Shown here in pieces: positions 1-8,664 of a stretch of 64,000 bases of DNA. A program made the position numbers and the translations under genes. The notes beneath the pieces are model-generated. The model was not told the origin of the DNA and ran no database searches. It saw nothing but the letters and a program-made list of their open reading frames with translations. This DNA comes from Glaciecola sp028401415. Its GTDB lineage: Bacteria > Pseudomonadota > Gammaproteobacteria > Enterobacterales > Alteromonadaceae. The first letter of the stretch is position 1. Every line of letters starts with the position of its first letter. The stretch is taken from NCBI RefSeq assembly GCF_028401415.2, contig NZ_CP171821.2, positions 124,001-188,000 of the forward strand, written 5' to 3'.

Positions 1-90
1 GCGCTTTATTTACTTCGTGTGATGTTTGATTTGCAAGCAGAGAGAAATGAGAACAGCAGCAATTTGTTGCTGACGCTGCCTGTTCAGTAA
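1..90 (+). CDS. C-terminal end of an unidentified gene (partial)
   Basis: An open frame enters from the left edge and ends at a TAA at 88-90, giving 29 residues that end in Leu-Pro-Val-Gln. The tail is hydrophilic with a short hydrophobic stretch. It is too short to assign. Its last seven bases overlap the 3' end of the convergent solute-binding protein gene, which supports a real compact gene end. Confidence 0.5.
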   Translation, partial: ALYLLRVMFDLQAERNENSSNLLLTLPVQ

Positions 91-896
91 ACGCCTAATT
101 CATAGCGTTCTAATATGTCATCAAACGCATTGTTTTGTAGGAGCTGATGAAAGGCGCTATTAAAGTCTCGTTCAAAAGTTTTTAATTTAGGGTTTGCTTC
201 TAAATACTTTTCAGAAAAAGCGATATGTATCGACGTTTGTCCAATCACTGAGCTTTGAAATAATTTGGGCTTTGACGGTAATTCGTCTCGTTCAATCAAC
301 TTAGCGAGTTTGTAGGCATAAGTGGCTCGCTCAAAAATTCCGCAATCGACTGTCCCTAAATGAATCCCTCTTAATAAAAAATCGGGTGATGGAAATTCTA
401 ATACATTCATGGTTCCGAGGTTTCTCGCCTTTGCACCGAAGGTTAACCAATCAGAATAATCTCGCACCGTACCGAGTTTTGTTCCCTCATGTTCGTCTGG
501 CCAATCTTTACCTGCACTTTTTTCAGAGTTACATATTAATAAGTGTTGTTCATAAAATAAGGGATACGAGTAGGGATAAACATCCTCCCATCTATTAATG
601 CTGTAATATGCTCCTAAGTATCCAGCTGCATTACCATCGATAATATGCTGTGAAATTTTATTAAACGGCATACTCGTAATTTGCATATCGTAGTTCGGCA
701 AATTTGGTGCGACTCGTTCAATAAACTCAAGTAGCGCACCTTTTTGCTGACCATTTTCCAAGTAGGCAAAAGGAGGGTAAAAGCTCGTAGTCACAAGAGG
801 GACCACCGTTTTTGCATACGTGCTTGTGACGCTCATTATGGCGGCAACAATAGTCAGCCCTTTGAACATCAAACTGCGCAAACTTGAGCTTCTCAT
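84..896 (-). CDS. Periplasmic solute-binding protein, family 3 (amino-acid-type)
   Basis: A 270-residue secreted protein. Residues 1-28 form a signal peptide (Arg-rich start, hydrophobic core, cleavage after Thr-Tyr-Ala). The mature part has the bacterial family 3 solute-binding layout: TTSFYPPFAYLENG near the start, then a second lobe with FLLRGIHLGTVDCGIF. These domains bind amino acids or similar small molecules for ABC uptake or sensing. No permease or ATPase gene is adjacent, so it may be an orphan binding protein, as is common in Alteromonadales. The ligand cannot be told. It is convergent with the partial gene on its left and lies about 20 bp downstream of asnB on the same strand, so it may be cotranscribed. 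Confidence 0.75.
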   Translation of the reverse strand: MRSSSLRSLMFKGLTIVAAIMSVTSTYAKTVVPLVTTSFYPPFAYLENGQQKGALLEFIERVAPNLPNYDMQITSMPFNKISQHIIDGNAAGYLGAYYSINRWEDVYPYSYPLFYEQHLLICNSEKSAGKDWPDEHEGTKLGTVRDYSDWLTFGAKARNLGTMNVLEFPSPDFLLRGIHLGTVDCGIFERATYAYKLAKLIERDELPSKPKLFQSSVIGQTSIHIAFSEKYLEANPKLKTFERDFNSAFHQLLQNNAFDDILERYELGVY

Positions 897-916
897 CTTA
901 TTCGGTTGCCCTTATA

Positions 917-2590
917 TTAATCGCTTTTAAACTCACCTGAATGCACAGATGTCATGGAGCGCCCAGAGGGATCAGCCATTTCTTTAAATGAGGCATCCCA
1001 CTCTAGAGCTTCAACCGTGCTGCATGCTATGGATTTCCCACCGGGTACACACTTTGCTGCTGTTTCTTGCGGGAAAAAGTCTTCAAAGACCGTGCGGTAA
1101 AAATACCCTTCTTTTGTATCGGGTGTGTTGATTGGAAAGCGATATTCAGCGGTTGCCAGTTGCTGGTCGCTAACTTGCGTGTCTACAAAATCTCGTATGG
1201 AATCTATCCAAGAGTAACCAACACCATCGCCAAACTGCTCTTTTTGTCGCCAAAGAACTTCCGCAGGTAAGTAAGACTCATCGTCAAACGCTTTGCGCAG
1301 AATCCATTTTTCCATACGTCCATCAATGCACATTTTGTCTTGAGGGTTAAGTCGCATGGCAACATCAATAAAGTTTTTATCTAAGAAAGGTACGCGTGCT
1401 TCTACCCCCCAGGCAGAGGTGGCTTTGTTTGCGCGTGCACAGTCAAACATATGTAGACGGTCGAGTTTACGCACGGTTTCTTCGTGCAACTCTTTCGCAT
1501 TTGGTGCTTTGTGGAAATACAAATATCCACCGAAGATTTCGTCAGAACCTTCACCCGACAATACCATTTTTATGCCCATCGCTTTTATTTTTCGAGTCAT
1601 CAGGTACATGGGAGTGGCTGCTCGGATAGTGGTCGTATCAAAGGTTTCTAAGTGATAGATAACGTCTTTGATCGCATCTAAACCCTCTTGAATTGTAAAA
1701 TGAATCTCGTGGTGCACAGTGCCAATCATATCGGCTACTTTACGCGCGGCAATTAAATCAGGCGCGCCCTCAAGACCAACAGCAAAGCTATGCAATCGAG
1801 GCCACCACGCGTCACTCTGATCTTCATCTTCTACCCGTTTTGCGACATAGCGAGCTGCAACGGCTGATACTAAAGAGGAATCTAAACCACCCGATAGCAA
1901 AACCGCATAGGGAACGTCAGACATCAAGTGAGACTTAACGGCTTTTTCAAAGGCTTCTTTTAAATCTGCTAAATTAGTTTGCTTGTCTTTCACGTTGTCG
2001 TACTGCATCCAGTCGCGCTGGTAGTACTTTTGTAATTTACCGTTAAGCATGTAGTGCCCTGGGGGAAACTCTTGTACGGTTTTACAAATTGGTACAAGGG
2101 CTTTCATTTCAGACGCTACGTAAAAATTACCGAATTCATCAAACCCTGTATAAAGCGGAATAATACCGATATGGTCGCGCGCAACTAAATAATCACCGCT
2201 TTCTTTATCGTAAAGAATGAATGCGAACATGCCTTGAAGCTTGTCGATAAAATCTGCACCGTACTTTTTATACAAAGGCAAAATGACTTCACAATCAGAG
2301 CGTGTTGCAAAATTGTAATCCTCGCAATGTGCCTCTGCGAGTTCTTTGTGATTATAGATTTCACCGTTCACAGCCAGTATCTGATTTGAGTCTTCACTCA
2401 CTAACGGTTGCGCACCTGTATCTACGTCAACAATTGCTAAACGTTCATGACACAAGATGGCGCGTTCATCGTGCCATATACCTGACCAGTCTGGCCCTCT
2501 ATGGCGTAATAATTTGGAAAGTTCCAGCGCTTTGCTGCGCAAGTCTGCTACGTCAGATTTGATATCAAGGATACCGAAAATACCACACAT
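917..2590 (-). CDS. asnB: Asparagine synthetase B, glutamine-hydrolysing
   Basis: A 557-residue enzyme making asparagine from aspartate, glutamine and ATP. It starts Met-Cys-Gly-Ile-Phe-Gly, leaving Cys2 as the N-terminal nucleophile of the class II glutaminase domain (about residues 2-190; RHRGPDWSG and the HERLAIVD motif are visible). The synthetase domain follows with the PP-loop LLSGGLDSSL near residue 230 and VLSGEGSDEIFGGY near residue 345. Length matches E. coli AsnB (554). The start is fixed because Cys2 must be exposed. It is cytoplasmic. Its promoter must lie in the 158 bp between its start and the large inverted repeat at 2749-2890. Confidence 0.96.
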   Translation of the reverse strand: MCGIFGILDIKSDVADLRSKALELSKLLRHRGPDWSGIWHDERAILCHERLAIVDVDTGAQPLVSEDSNQILAVNGEIYNHKELAEAHCEDYNFATRSDCEVILPLYKKYGADFIDKLQGMFAFILYDKESGDYLVARDHIGIIPLYTGFDEFGNFYVASEMKALVPICKTVQEFPPGHYMLNGKLQKYYQRDWMQYDNVKDKQTNLADLKEAFEKAVKSHLMSDVPYAVLLSGGLDSSLVSAVAARYVAKRVEDEDQSDAWWPRLHSFAVGLEGAPDLIAARKVADMIGTVHHEIHFTIQEGLDAIKDVIYHLETFDTTTIRAATPMYLMTRKIKAMGIKMVLSGEGSDEIFGGYLYFHKAPNAKELHEETVRKLDRLHMFDCARANKATSAWGVEARVPFLDKNFIDVAMRLNPQDKMCIDGRMEKWILRKAFDDESYLPAEVLWRQKEQFGDGVGYSWIDSIRDFVDTQVSDQQLATAEYRFPINTPDTKEGYFYRTVFEDFFPQETAAKCVPGGKSIACSTVEALEWDASFKEMADPSGRSMTSVHSGEFKSD

Positions 2591-2748
2591 ATATGGGTCT
2601 GCCTTGGTCTTAGTTGGTCAGCGAGAAGTATTGCTGAGGGTCATATTACTGTTGTCGCCATGAATGTGCCATGATGACTAATAAATGCAAGTATTTATTG
2701 CGTCAAAGTGTGAAATTTCTTTTAAAAGCGGATGTGTATTGCGGTACT

Positions 2749-2890
2749 GGTGTCAGACGTCTTTGCTAGAGGGGGAAGCTTGGCCATAAAAAACCGCTGT
2801 GAACCCATCCATGGGCGCTCGGCGAAATCATCCCTGATTTCGACGTTTTTTATGGCCAAGCTTCCCCCTCTAGCAAAGACGTCTGACACC
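2749..2890. repeat. Perfect 46-bp inverted repeat with 50-bp structured loop
   Basis: Bases 2749-2794 are the exact reverse complement of 2845-2890. The 50-bp centre contains two further dyads: CCCAT/ATGGG around CC, and CGAAATCA/TGATTTCG around TCCC (2823-2842). The structure fills most of the gap between the peptidase stop (2899) and the asnB start (2590); I see nothing else in 2591-2748 beyond the presumed asnB promoter. It could end peptidase transcription as a very large hairpin. The CCATCCATGGG-type centre resembles intergenic palindromes I recall from related marine gammaproteobacteria, which is memory and not a search. It encodes no protein. Confidence 0.85.
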
Positions 2891-2898
2891 TTCGTTAA

Positions 2899-4596
2899 TT
2901 ACCGTTGAAACTCGCTAGTCGCATTCCATTGAGGCCAATCGCTAGTATTTGCCAAGTCATAGCCTACTTCAAATAGCAGCTGTGTATCTTCCGTTATGCC
3001 CTCAAAATTCCATGTTTCACGGAACTGATCACACACCTGATGGTAACAACCGGTCACAATTACATTCATGCGTTTACGATATTGTGCTATTTCGTCATTA
3101 ATTGGCTGACTACCGCCTTTCGCATAAAGCGCTGGCACACCTAGTTTTGCAAAACTAAAGTGATCAGAGCGATAGTAATATCCCGCTTCAGGACGGTCTT
3201 CTTGGGTTAGCACTCTGCCTTGATTGGTCGCTGCTTTTTCTAAATAGCTTTCTAGCTCAGACTTGCCCATGCCAACAACCGACACGTCTTTTGTTGGGCC
3301 TAAAATATTCATTGCGTCCATATTGATATTGGCAACCGTCTTGTCCAACGGAATGATAGGGTTTTCTGCATAGTATTTGGAGCCAAGTAAGCCTTGTTCT
3401 TCAGCGGTGACCACTAACATGCTAATGGTGCGCTTGGGCGCAACTTCAAGGCTAGCGAAGGCTCGCGCCATTTCTATAATTGCCGCTGTGCCGGTGGCAT
3501 TGTCGTGAGCCCCGTTGTAAATTTGATCGCCGTCTTTGGTTTCATCTTTACCAAGATGATCCCAGTGAGCCGTATATATAATGTGCTCATCGGGAAGTTC
3601 GCTACCAGGTAAACTTGCAAATACGTTGTAGCTTTTCGACTTCTCAATGCTGTTATTAACGGTAACTGATGCACTTAAATCCAGCGCTTGAGAGTAGGGG
3701 CCTTGTAATGCCTTTTCTTTCTCTTGGTCAAAGTCCAAACCTGCATCAGCAAACACCTTTATCGCAGCATCACGCGAAAGCCATCCTTCAACCTTTACTC
3801 TACTTTGTCCTTGGTCAGGGCTTACAAGCCCATATTGAGGCCCGCTCCAGCTATTGGCAACTACCGACCAACCATAAGAAGCAGGCGCCGTTTCATGCAC
3901 AATGAACACGGCGTCGGCGCCTTGTCGGCTTGCTTCTTCATATTTGTAGCTCCATCGACCGTAGTAGGTCATCGTAGAGCCTTGGAATTTGCCTGAATCA
4001 GCCGCGGCAAAGCCCGGATCGTTTACAAGCACAATAACCGTTTTTCCGCTCACATCGACCTGGTCATAATCGTTCCAGTCATATTCTGGAGCATTAACAC
4101 CATAACCCAAAAAAACAATGGGAGATTCAGATAATTCGATACTCGGCACTTCTCGTTTTGAGCTAGCCACCATGTTCACTTTATACACGAATTCATTTTC
4201 ACCGATGCGCAAAGTCATATCGGGGTCGGCTGTGATCTGCATCAAGTCAACCTGCTGAAAGAAACTATCGCCATTTCCTGGCTTAAAGCCCGCCTCAGTA
4301 AATCCAGCCGTTAGGAAGTCGAGGGTTTTTGTTTCCCCCTCCGTTGTTGGTAGGCGTCCTTCAAATTCATCAGACGAAAGCACACGAATATCGTTTTTTA
4401 ATCGCTCAGTAGATATGCTGTTGTATGCGGCTTCGAAATCAGCCTTGGCTTGTTCGGGTGTTTGTGATGCTTGTTCGCTGCATGCTGATACACTCAATAG
4501 AAGCGCGCCCGATAAGGCGCATAACGTTAATTGTTTTAATCTGCCTTTGAGGGCTGGAAAAGAAGTGATTGCTTTTATATTCTTATTTTTGTGCAT
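2899..4596 (-). CDS. M28 family zinc aminopeptidase, lipoprotein, with PA domain
   Basis: A 565-residue secreted peptidase. The N terminus is a lipoprotein signal with lipobox Leu-Ser-Val-Ser-Ala-Cys (Cys39), so it is membrane anchored on the outside. A protease-associated (PA) insert lies around residues 140-260. The M28 catalytic core shows the two-zinc ligands in order: TAHWDHLG, GAHDNATGTAAI, TAEEQGLLGS, NINMDAM and YYRSDHFSFA. Members of this family release amino acids from peptide N termini. It is divergent from the DUF3025 gene, with 77 bp between the starts. A role in peptide scavenging is inferred. Confidence 0.9.
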   Translation of the reverse strand: MHKNKNIKAITSFPALKGRLKQLTLCALSGALLLSVSACSEQASQTPEQAKADFEAAYNSISTERLKNDIRVLSSDEFEGRLPTTEGETKTLDFLTAGFTEAGFKPGNGDSFFQQVDLMQITADPDMTLRIGENEFVYKVNMVASSKREVPSIELSESPIVFLGYGVNAPEYDWNDYDQVDVSGKTVIVLVNDPGFAAADSGKFQGSTMTYYGRWSYKYEEASRQGADAVFIVHETAPASYGWSVVANSWSGPQYGLVSPDQGQSRVKVEGWLSRDAAIKVFADAGLDFDQEKEKALQGPYSQALDLSASVTVNNSIEKSKSYNVFASLPGSELPDEHIIYTAHWDHLGKDETKDGDQIYNGAHDNATGTAAIIEMARAFASLEVAPKRTISMLVVTAEEQGLLGSKYYAENPIIPLDKTVANINMDAMNILGPTKDVSVVGMGKSELESYLEKAATNQGRVLTQEDRPEAGYYYRSDHFSFAKLGVPALYAKGGSQPINDEIAQYRKRMNVIVTGCYHQVCDQFRETWNFEGITEDTQLLFEVGYDLANTSDWPQWNATSEFQR

Positions 4597-4673
4597 GGTT
4601 TCTCTCTTAAAACGCGCGAAACATCAAGTTAATAGACAACGGTAAAGACCAAAACAGAGTCCTACTCGAAAAC

Positions 4674-5540
4674 GTGAGCAACAGTATAAGGAATTTACAT
4701 ATTCATACAAGATTACCCGGCTCTGCCAACTCAAAAGCTTTTGCGCAATTCTCAAAAATGCTGGGTTTAGATAACATGGCCTCCTGTAAAACAAGCGACG
4801 CTGCCAGCCACATAGATGCATCCTTGTTAAATGCATTGGCAGTACATAAGCGATGGGGCAAGCATACAGAATTTGCCTATGAGTTTTACGCTCAAGATCA
4901 GTTTCCAGATGAACGATATTATGAAGAGATTATTTTTCAAGACAGACGCATTCCAACCCGAACAAACAACTTGCACGATTTCTTCAATGGCCTCATATGG
5001 TTGCAATTCCCGCAAACCAAGGCGCTATTAAATGCCTTACATTGGGAGGATATGGTAAGTGTTGGCCGTAAAAAACGCACGCCAAAGCGAGATCGCATCA
5101 CACACTTCGACGAGTGTGGCCTGATTATTTTAAGTGATTTACCCGAACTAGAGTCACGACTTAGAGCGCATGATTGGCAGTGGCTATTTATTGAAAATAG
5201 AGATGCATGGTTCACGCGCATCCTTCCAATTCACTTCGGCCATGCGAATCTGGAAATGCTGTGTGAGCCTTTTATAGGCTTGACTGGGAAGGCCTTGGTT
5301 TTGAGTCAAGAGGAGGCGGGCGTAAGTCATTCAAACTCTTATGAAAATAGGATAAACGAACTAGACAGTCGTTTGGTAGCGCACATTAAAGAGCAGGGCG
5401 TATTTGATCAAAAAGGTGCGCTGTGCCCCTTACCCATATTAGGTATTCCCGGCTGGCATAAAGGTCATCAAGATACTGGCTTTTACGCTAACCGAGAATA
5501 CTTTATGCCACACCCATCAAATCGTAAACGCGATGGTTAG
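4674..5540 (+). CDS. DUF3025 domain-containing protein
   Basis: A 288-residue cytoplasmic protein with no signal or membrane segment. It carries the conserved DUF3025 blocks: NNLHDFFNGLIWLQFPQTK, the RDRITHFDECG stretch and PIHFGHANLEML. The family is widespread in beta- and gammaproteobacteria; no biochemical function is known to me. The proposed start is GTG at 4674 with no clear ribosome site, and ATG at 4758 is an alternative that would drop 28 residues. Its 3' end overlaps the convergent YIP1 gene by 24 bp. Confidence 0.8.
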   Translation: MSNSIRNLHIHTRLPGSANSKAFAQFSKMLGLDNMASCKTSDAASHIDASLLNALAVHKRWGKHTEFAYEFYAQDQFPDERYYEEIIFQDRRIPTRTNNLHDFFNGLIWLQFPQTKALLNALHWEDMVSVGRKKRTPKRDRITHFDECGLIILSDLPELESRLRAHDWQWLFIENRDAWFTRILPIHFGHANLEMLCEPFIGLTGKALVLSQEEAGVSHSNSYENRINELDSRLVAHIKEQGVFDQKGALCPLPILGIPGWHKGHQDTGFYANREYFMPHPSNRKRDG

Positions 5541-6266
5541 GCCCCAAAGCAGCAGGCTAGGGATGATGGCGATGATTAGTGCTTTCGATTGACTAAAGTT
5601 TGTCCATGAACGCAGGCAAACCATGCCTAAAAATATACCCCAAAAGCTATGGATTGCGATGCCGGTTAATAAGTTTATCCATTTGTCGCCAATTTCTGCG
5701 CCTATCACAAATGCAACCGAGAGCGGCGCCAAAACAGCTTGCGAGATTTGAGCGCCGGGGTCTTGCATCGCTAAAACGATGCAGGCTAACAAAGAGTTAA
5801 TGACAGTAGGCATACTCATCCACCACATTGCACCATACCAATCGGTGTAGCCATGCACACTTTTTTCGTCATTGCGCGTACACAAGGTAAAGTAACCCGC
5901 CAATATTGCCATAATGATGGGAAAGCCAATGGCCACGCTTAGAGCGGTAATAATCTGAGTTGAGCCAAGCTCCATGTAATTAGCGAAGGCTTCGATTTCA
6001 GCGGGACTTCCTTCAGGATTTTGGGCGAGGGCTACTGCATTTTTATACCAATCAAAGTCGACAATGTTAAAATATAAATAGGCTGGAATGGCGGCCGTGA
6101 TAACGACTAATAAGAACGGGATCCATGACCAGTTGTCTTTCACGGCAATGGCGTCAAATACGGCAGTGGGTTTGTAAAAAATTTCACTGGCTGCTTGGAT
6201 AGGGTTAGTCACTTCAAGCTCAGGTGGTTTAGGTACTTGGCTTTGTGCTTCTTGCGATTCTTGCAT
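5517..6266 (-). CDS. YIP1 family integral membrane protein
   Basis: A 249-residue inner-membrane protein. A hydrophilic, Gln/Pro-rich head (residues 1-25) precedes a NPIQAASEIFYKPTAVF segment typical of bacterial YIP1 proteins, then about five hydrophobic helices. YIP1 family members are poorly characterised in bacteria; no reaction is suggested. A strong ribosome site (AAGGAG, on the minus strand) lies just upstream of the ATG. Confidence 0.75.
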   Translation of the reverse strand: MQESQEAQSQVPKPPELEVTNPIQAASEIFYKPTAVFDAIAVKDNWSWIPFLLVVITAAIPAYLYFNIVDFDWYKNAVALAQNPEGSPAEIEAFANYMELGSTQIITALSVAIGFPIIMAILAGYFTLCTRNDEKSVHGYTDWYGAMWWMSMPTVINSLLACIVLAMQDPGAQISQAVLAPLSVAFVIGAEIGDKWINLLTGIAIHSFWGIFLGMVCLRSWTNFSQSKALIIAIIPSLLLWGLTIAFTI

Positions 6267-6625
6267 GTCTACTTCTCCTTGTGTGTTAAATGAACATTCA
6301 ATACTTCTTAGCTTATGCGTTTTAGAAGATTATTGCGCCTATCATCAGATTTCACAATCCCCGAAGTTGTTACAAAGCGTAATTCAGGACCGATGTACAG
6401 GCTGTTTCCCTCAACTGGGAAACATATGATCGAGAAAGGATCCTAATCAATCGTAATTAATGAAACACTTTGGAACAAATTTTATTGGCTTTATGCATAG
6501 ATTGCCATAAGCTTTGCAGTCGCCGATTTTGGTAAGATTCGATGTAGGGCGTTAGACATGTTTATGTTTGAATTTGCTGTAGAACACAATAACGGCACGC
6601 TCTCAACTAAAGGCTATTTTATTTC
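6267..6625. other. 359-bp divergent intergenic region
   Basis: It separates the YIP1 gene (minus) from natA (plus) and must hold both promoters. A 7-bp hairpin, GTTTCCC-TCAACT-GGGAAAC, sits at 6404-6423. A possible 23-codon leader frame begins at 6558. No other gene or repeat is visible. Confidence 0.4.
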
Positions 6626-6629
6626 ATGA
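6558..6629 (+). CDS. Possible 23-residue upstream reading frame coupled to natA
   Basis: ATG at 6558 opens 23 codons (starts MFMFEFAVEHNN) ending in a TGA at 6627-6629 that overlaps the natA ATG as ATGA. An AGGG stretch lies about 10 bp upstream of this ATG, whereas natA itself has no good ribosome site at a normal distance. The layout would allow translational coupling. The peptide has no recognisable family and may be chance. Confidence 0.25.
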   Translation: MFMFEFAVEHNNGTLSTKGYFIS

Positions 6630-7408
6630 TTCAAATTTCCGGGCTTGCGAAAAAGTTCAAAGTAGAAAATCCCAAAAAGCTTAGCGACCAAGATAAAAAA
6701 GATCCACGGCTTGAAGGTCGGTTTTTTCACAGCGTACGCAATGTCGACTTATCTTGCAGTAAAGGCGAGGTGCTTGGTTTGCTTGGCCCTAACGGCGCAG
6801 GCAAAACCACTACTTTACGTTTGCTCTCGACGGCGCTAAAGCCAGATGCTGGCTCTATGCTGATTGGCGACACAAACGTCATTGCAGATCCGATTTCAGC
6901 GCGTAAAAAAATAGGGTTTTTGTCAGGCTCAACCGGCTTATATGGGCGATTGAGCGGGCGTGAGAATATTGCTTATTTTGGGCGTTTAAACGGTATGACG
7001 GAAAGTGACATTGAATCTCAAATCGACATGCTGGCAAATAAATTAGACATGCATTCTTTTTTAGACCGTCGCAGCGAGAACTTTTCAACGGGGATGAAGC
7101 AAAAAACTTCTATCGCCCGCGCCATGGTGCATCGTCCTGAGGTAGTTGTGCTAGACGAACCGACCACTGGCTTAGACATTATGGCCGCAAAAACTGTGAT
7201 TGACTTCATTCACGATTTAAAAGACCAGCATGTTCCGGTGATATTTTCTACTCACCATCTAGAGGAAGTGACTGAATTGTGCGATAGCATCACCGTTATC
7301 GACCATGGTGAGACAACATTTTCCGGCACTCTCGATGCGTTTAAACAACTATCTGATGAAGGCTTACATGCATCTTTTATCGCCAGTTTAAAGCAAGGAG
7401 TTGCCTAA
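6626..7408 (+). CDS. natA: ABC transporter ATP-binding protein, NatA type
   Basis: A 260-residue ATPase subunit. Walker A is GPNGAGKTT near residue 60, the signature is FSTGMKQK, Walker B is VVVLDEPTTGLD and the switch His is in FSTHHLEE. The family pairs with ABC-2 permeases such as the Bacillus Na+ exporter NatAB. The stop overlaps the start of the permease gene by one base (TAATG), so the two are translated together. The substrate is not certain; sodium is only the family precedent. Confidence 0.85.
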   Translation: MIQISGLAKKFKVENPKKLSDQDKKDPRLEGRFFHSVRNVDLSCSKGEVLGLLGPNGAGKTTTLRLLSTALKPDAGSMLIGDTNVIADPISARKKIGFLSGSTGLYGRLSGRENIAYFGRLNGMTESDIESQIDMLANKLDMHSFLDRRSENFSTGMKQKTSIARAMVHRPEVVVLDEPTTGLDIMAAKTVIDFIHDLKDQHVPVIFSTHHLEEVTELCDSITVIDHGETTFSGTLDAFKQLSDEGLHASFIASLKQGVA

Positions 7409-8613
7409 TGTGGTTAATTTACAAAAAGGAAATTACTGAACTACTGCGCGACAGAAAAGCCGTTTTTTTCATGGTGGCTTTGCCTTTAGTTATTTTTCCG
7501 TTGATATTTGGCATTATGTTTTACTTCACCAGTCAGGCTGTCACTGAAGCGCAAACCAAAACGCTGACCTACGCAATTGTTGGTAAAAGCTTTGCGCCTG
7601 ATTTAGTGTCTGAATTTGAAAGCATTGAAAATCTTGATTTAAAAACGCTGGATCTTGCATCACCGGATGAAGATAGCTTAAAGGCTGAAGTCAAAAATGG
7701 GAATTTCGATTTTATTATTTCTATACCTGACAACTACAGTGAAGACCTTTTCCGAGCTGGACAGATTGTCTTTACGATTTATTTAAATGATGCAGAGCTC
7801 AATACCGTACAGATGCGCTTGAGTGAGATAATAGACGAGTTTGCTTCACGCTATCAACGCACGGCATTTGAGTCACTTGGCGTAGATGAGCAAGCTCAGC
7901 TCTCGCTTATCGAGCCCATGGTTATTGAAAAGGTTAATGTCGCAGACAAACGCGAAAGTATTGGTGCACTCATTGGTGGCTTTATTCCTTATGTACTCTT
8001 TTTGATTTGTCTGCAAGGCGCTATGATGCCTGCCGCAGATATTGGTGCCGGTGAAAAAGAACGAGGGACTTTAGAAACCTTATTACTTTCTCCGGTCAGT
8101 CGAAAAGACATTGTTATTGGCAAGTTCTTTACAATATCCACCGCGGGGGTAGTCACGGCGCTAGTCACAGTGCTTAGCGCCGCCGTTTGGGCGCTAATTG
8201 TCGGGCAGGGCATGGCTGTGCAGGCCATTACAGAGTTTATGGCGGCGTTTGATATTATCGATATCTTATTGGTGTTTTTAATGTTGGTACCGATCGTTTC
8301 AATTTTTGCTGCCTTATTGTTATCGTTATCGATTTATGCGCGTTCATTTAAAGAGGCACAGGGTTATATGGGACCTCTTATGTTGATAGCGATTGTCCCC
8401 GTAGCCATAGCGCTTGCGCCAGGTATCGAACTAAAAGGCGTGTGGGCATGGATTCCACTCACCAATGTTGCGTTGGCGATAAAAGAGCTCGTAAAAGGCA
8501 CGATGGACTACATGCAGCTATTTGCCATATTTGGCTCATCTGCAATCATTGCAGCGCTAGCCATGGCGTTTTGCGTCTACTGGTTCAATCAAGAAAAGGT
8601 GTTGTTCAGATAG
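7408..8613 (+). CDS. natB: ABC-2 type permease, NatB type
   Basis: A 401-residue membrane subunit. One helix near residues 20-45 is followed by a large extracytoplasmic loop (about 45-180) and then five or six helices to the C terminus. The stretch GAGEKERGTLETLLLSPVSR is the cytoplasmic loop typical of NatB/YhaP-like permeases. Overlap with natA indicates a single exporter operon. The next gene, yoaA, begins about 50 bp later and may be read from the same message or its own promoter. Confidence 0.85.
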   Translation: MWLIYKKEITELLRDRKAVFFMVALPLVIFPLIFGIMFYFTSQAVTEAQTKTLTYAIVGKSFAPDLVSEFESIENLDLKTLDLASPDEDSLKAEVKNGNFDFIISIPDNYSEDLFRAGQIVFTIYLNDAELNTVQMRLSEIIDEFASRYQRTAFESLGVDEQAQLSLIEPMVIEKVNVADKRESIGALIGGFIPYVLFLICLQGAMMPAADIGAGEKERGTLETLLLSPVSRKDIVIGKFFTISTAGVVTALVTVLSAAVWALIVGQGMAVQAITEFMAAFDIIDILLVFLMLVPIVSIFAALLLSLSIYARSFKEAQGYMGPLMLIAIVPVAIALAPGIELKGVWAWIPLTNVALAIKELVKGTMDYMQLFAIFGSSAIIAALAMAFCVYWFNQEKVLFR

Positions 8614-8664
8614 ACTCACGCAAAGTGCTTGTTAAAAAGTTCATTACAGGAAAATCGCTGCACA

